Source: JBEKHI01 sp050012355
GTDB lineage: Bacteria; Actinomycetota; Actinomycetes; Streptosporangiales; Streptosporangiaceae
DNA length: 12,656 bases
Direction of reading: 5' to 3'
Assembly: GCA_050012355.1 (NCBI GenBank)
Contig: JBEKHI010000243.1
Span: 1 to 12,656, forward strand
Shown here: piece after piece, positions 12,656 to 12,656 of the stretch
How positions within the stretch are numbered: the stretch's first letter is position 1
Layout of the letters: each line of letters begins with the position of its first letter
The notes under the pieces: model-generated
What the model was told of the DNA's origin: nothing
Databases searched by the model: none
Seen by the model: only the letters and a program-made list of their open reading frames with translations
Program-made: the position numbers and the translations under genes

Positions 12656-12656
12656 T

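Overview
The window looks like a catabolic island from a high-GC actinobacterium. The evidence is strongly G/C-biased third codon positions, frequent GTG and TTG starts, a luciferase-like oxidoreductase of the type that usually uses F420, and no base-composition break except in the A/T-richer control regions. I see no RNA genes, insertion sequences or CRISPR arrays.

Layout. Three short divergent control regions (23-254, 9500-9705, 12419-12656) drive the transcription units. From the first, a rightward unit of six tightly coupled genes (255-6662) encodes an M20 hydrolase-like protein, a luciferase-like (LLM) oxidoreductase, two tandemly duplicated cyclic-deaminase-type amidohydrolases, an ACMSD-like amidohydrolase and a TenA-like protein. 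To its left a second gene seems to start at base 22 and run out of the window. From the middle control region a leftward unit encodes an NCS1 permease and a third amidohydrolase (9499-6024), and a rightward gene encodes a TenA/thiaminase II protein (9706-10344). From the right control region a leftward unit encodes a GntR/FCD repressor and a GMC flavoprotein oxidoreductase (12418-10341). Another rightward gene apparently starts just past the right edge. The convergent pairs have no spacer: one overlaps by its stop codons, and the other is fully nested antisense over 636 bp.

Regulation. A distinctive site, AGATCT-N-AGATCT, occurs six times: two in each control region and none seen elsewhere. 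Each copy lies about 23-41 nt upstream of a start codon (distance extrapolated for the gene beyond the right edge), next to or over a predicted -10 element or transcription start. The simplest reading is one regulon repressed by the local GntR protein, which would also repress itself.

Hypothesis. The NCS1 permease (a family that carries cytosine, hydroxymethylpyrimidine, thiamine and allantoin), two TenA-fold proteins, three amino-heterocycle deaminase-like amidohydrolases, a GMC alcohol oxidase, an ACMSD-like putative decarboxylase, an LLM oxidoreductase and an M20 amide-hydrolase-like protein together suggest uptake and stepwise breakdown of an amino-pyrimidine. The thiamine pyrimidine moiety or a related N-heterocycle is the best candidate. 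The substrate is inferred, not shown. Several enzymes carry substitutions at normally conserved catalytic positions, so this is probably not the standard thiamine salvage pathway.
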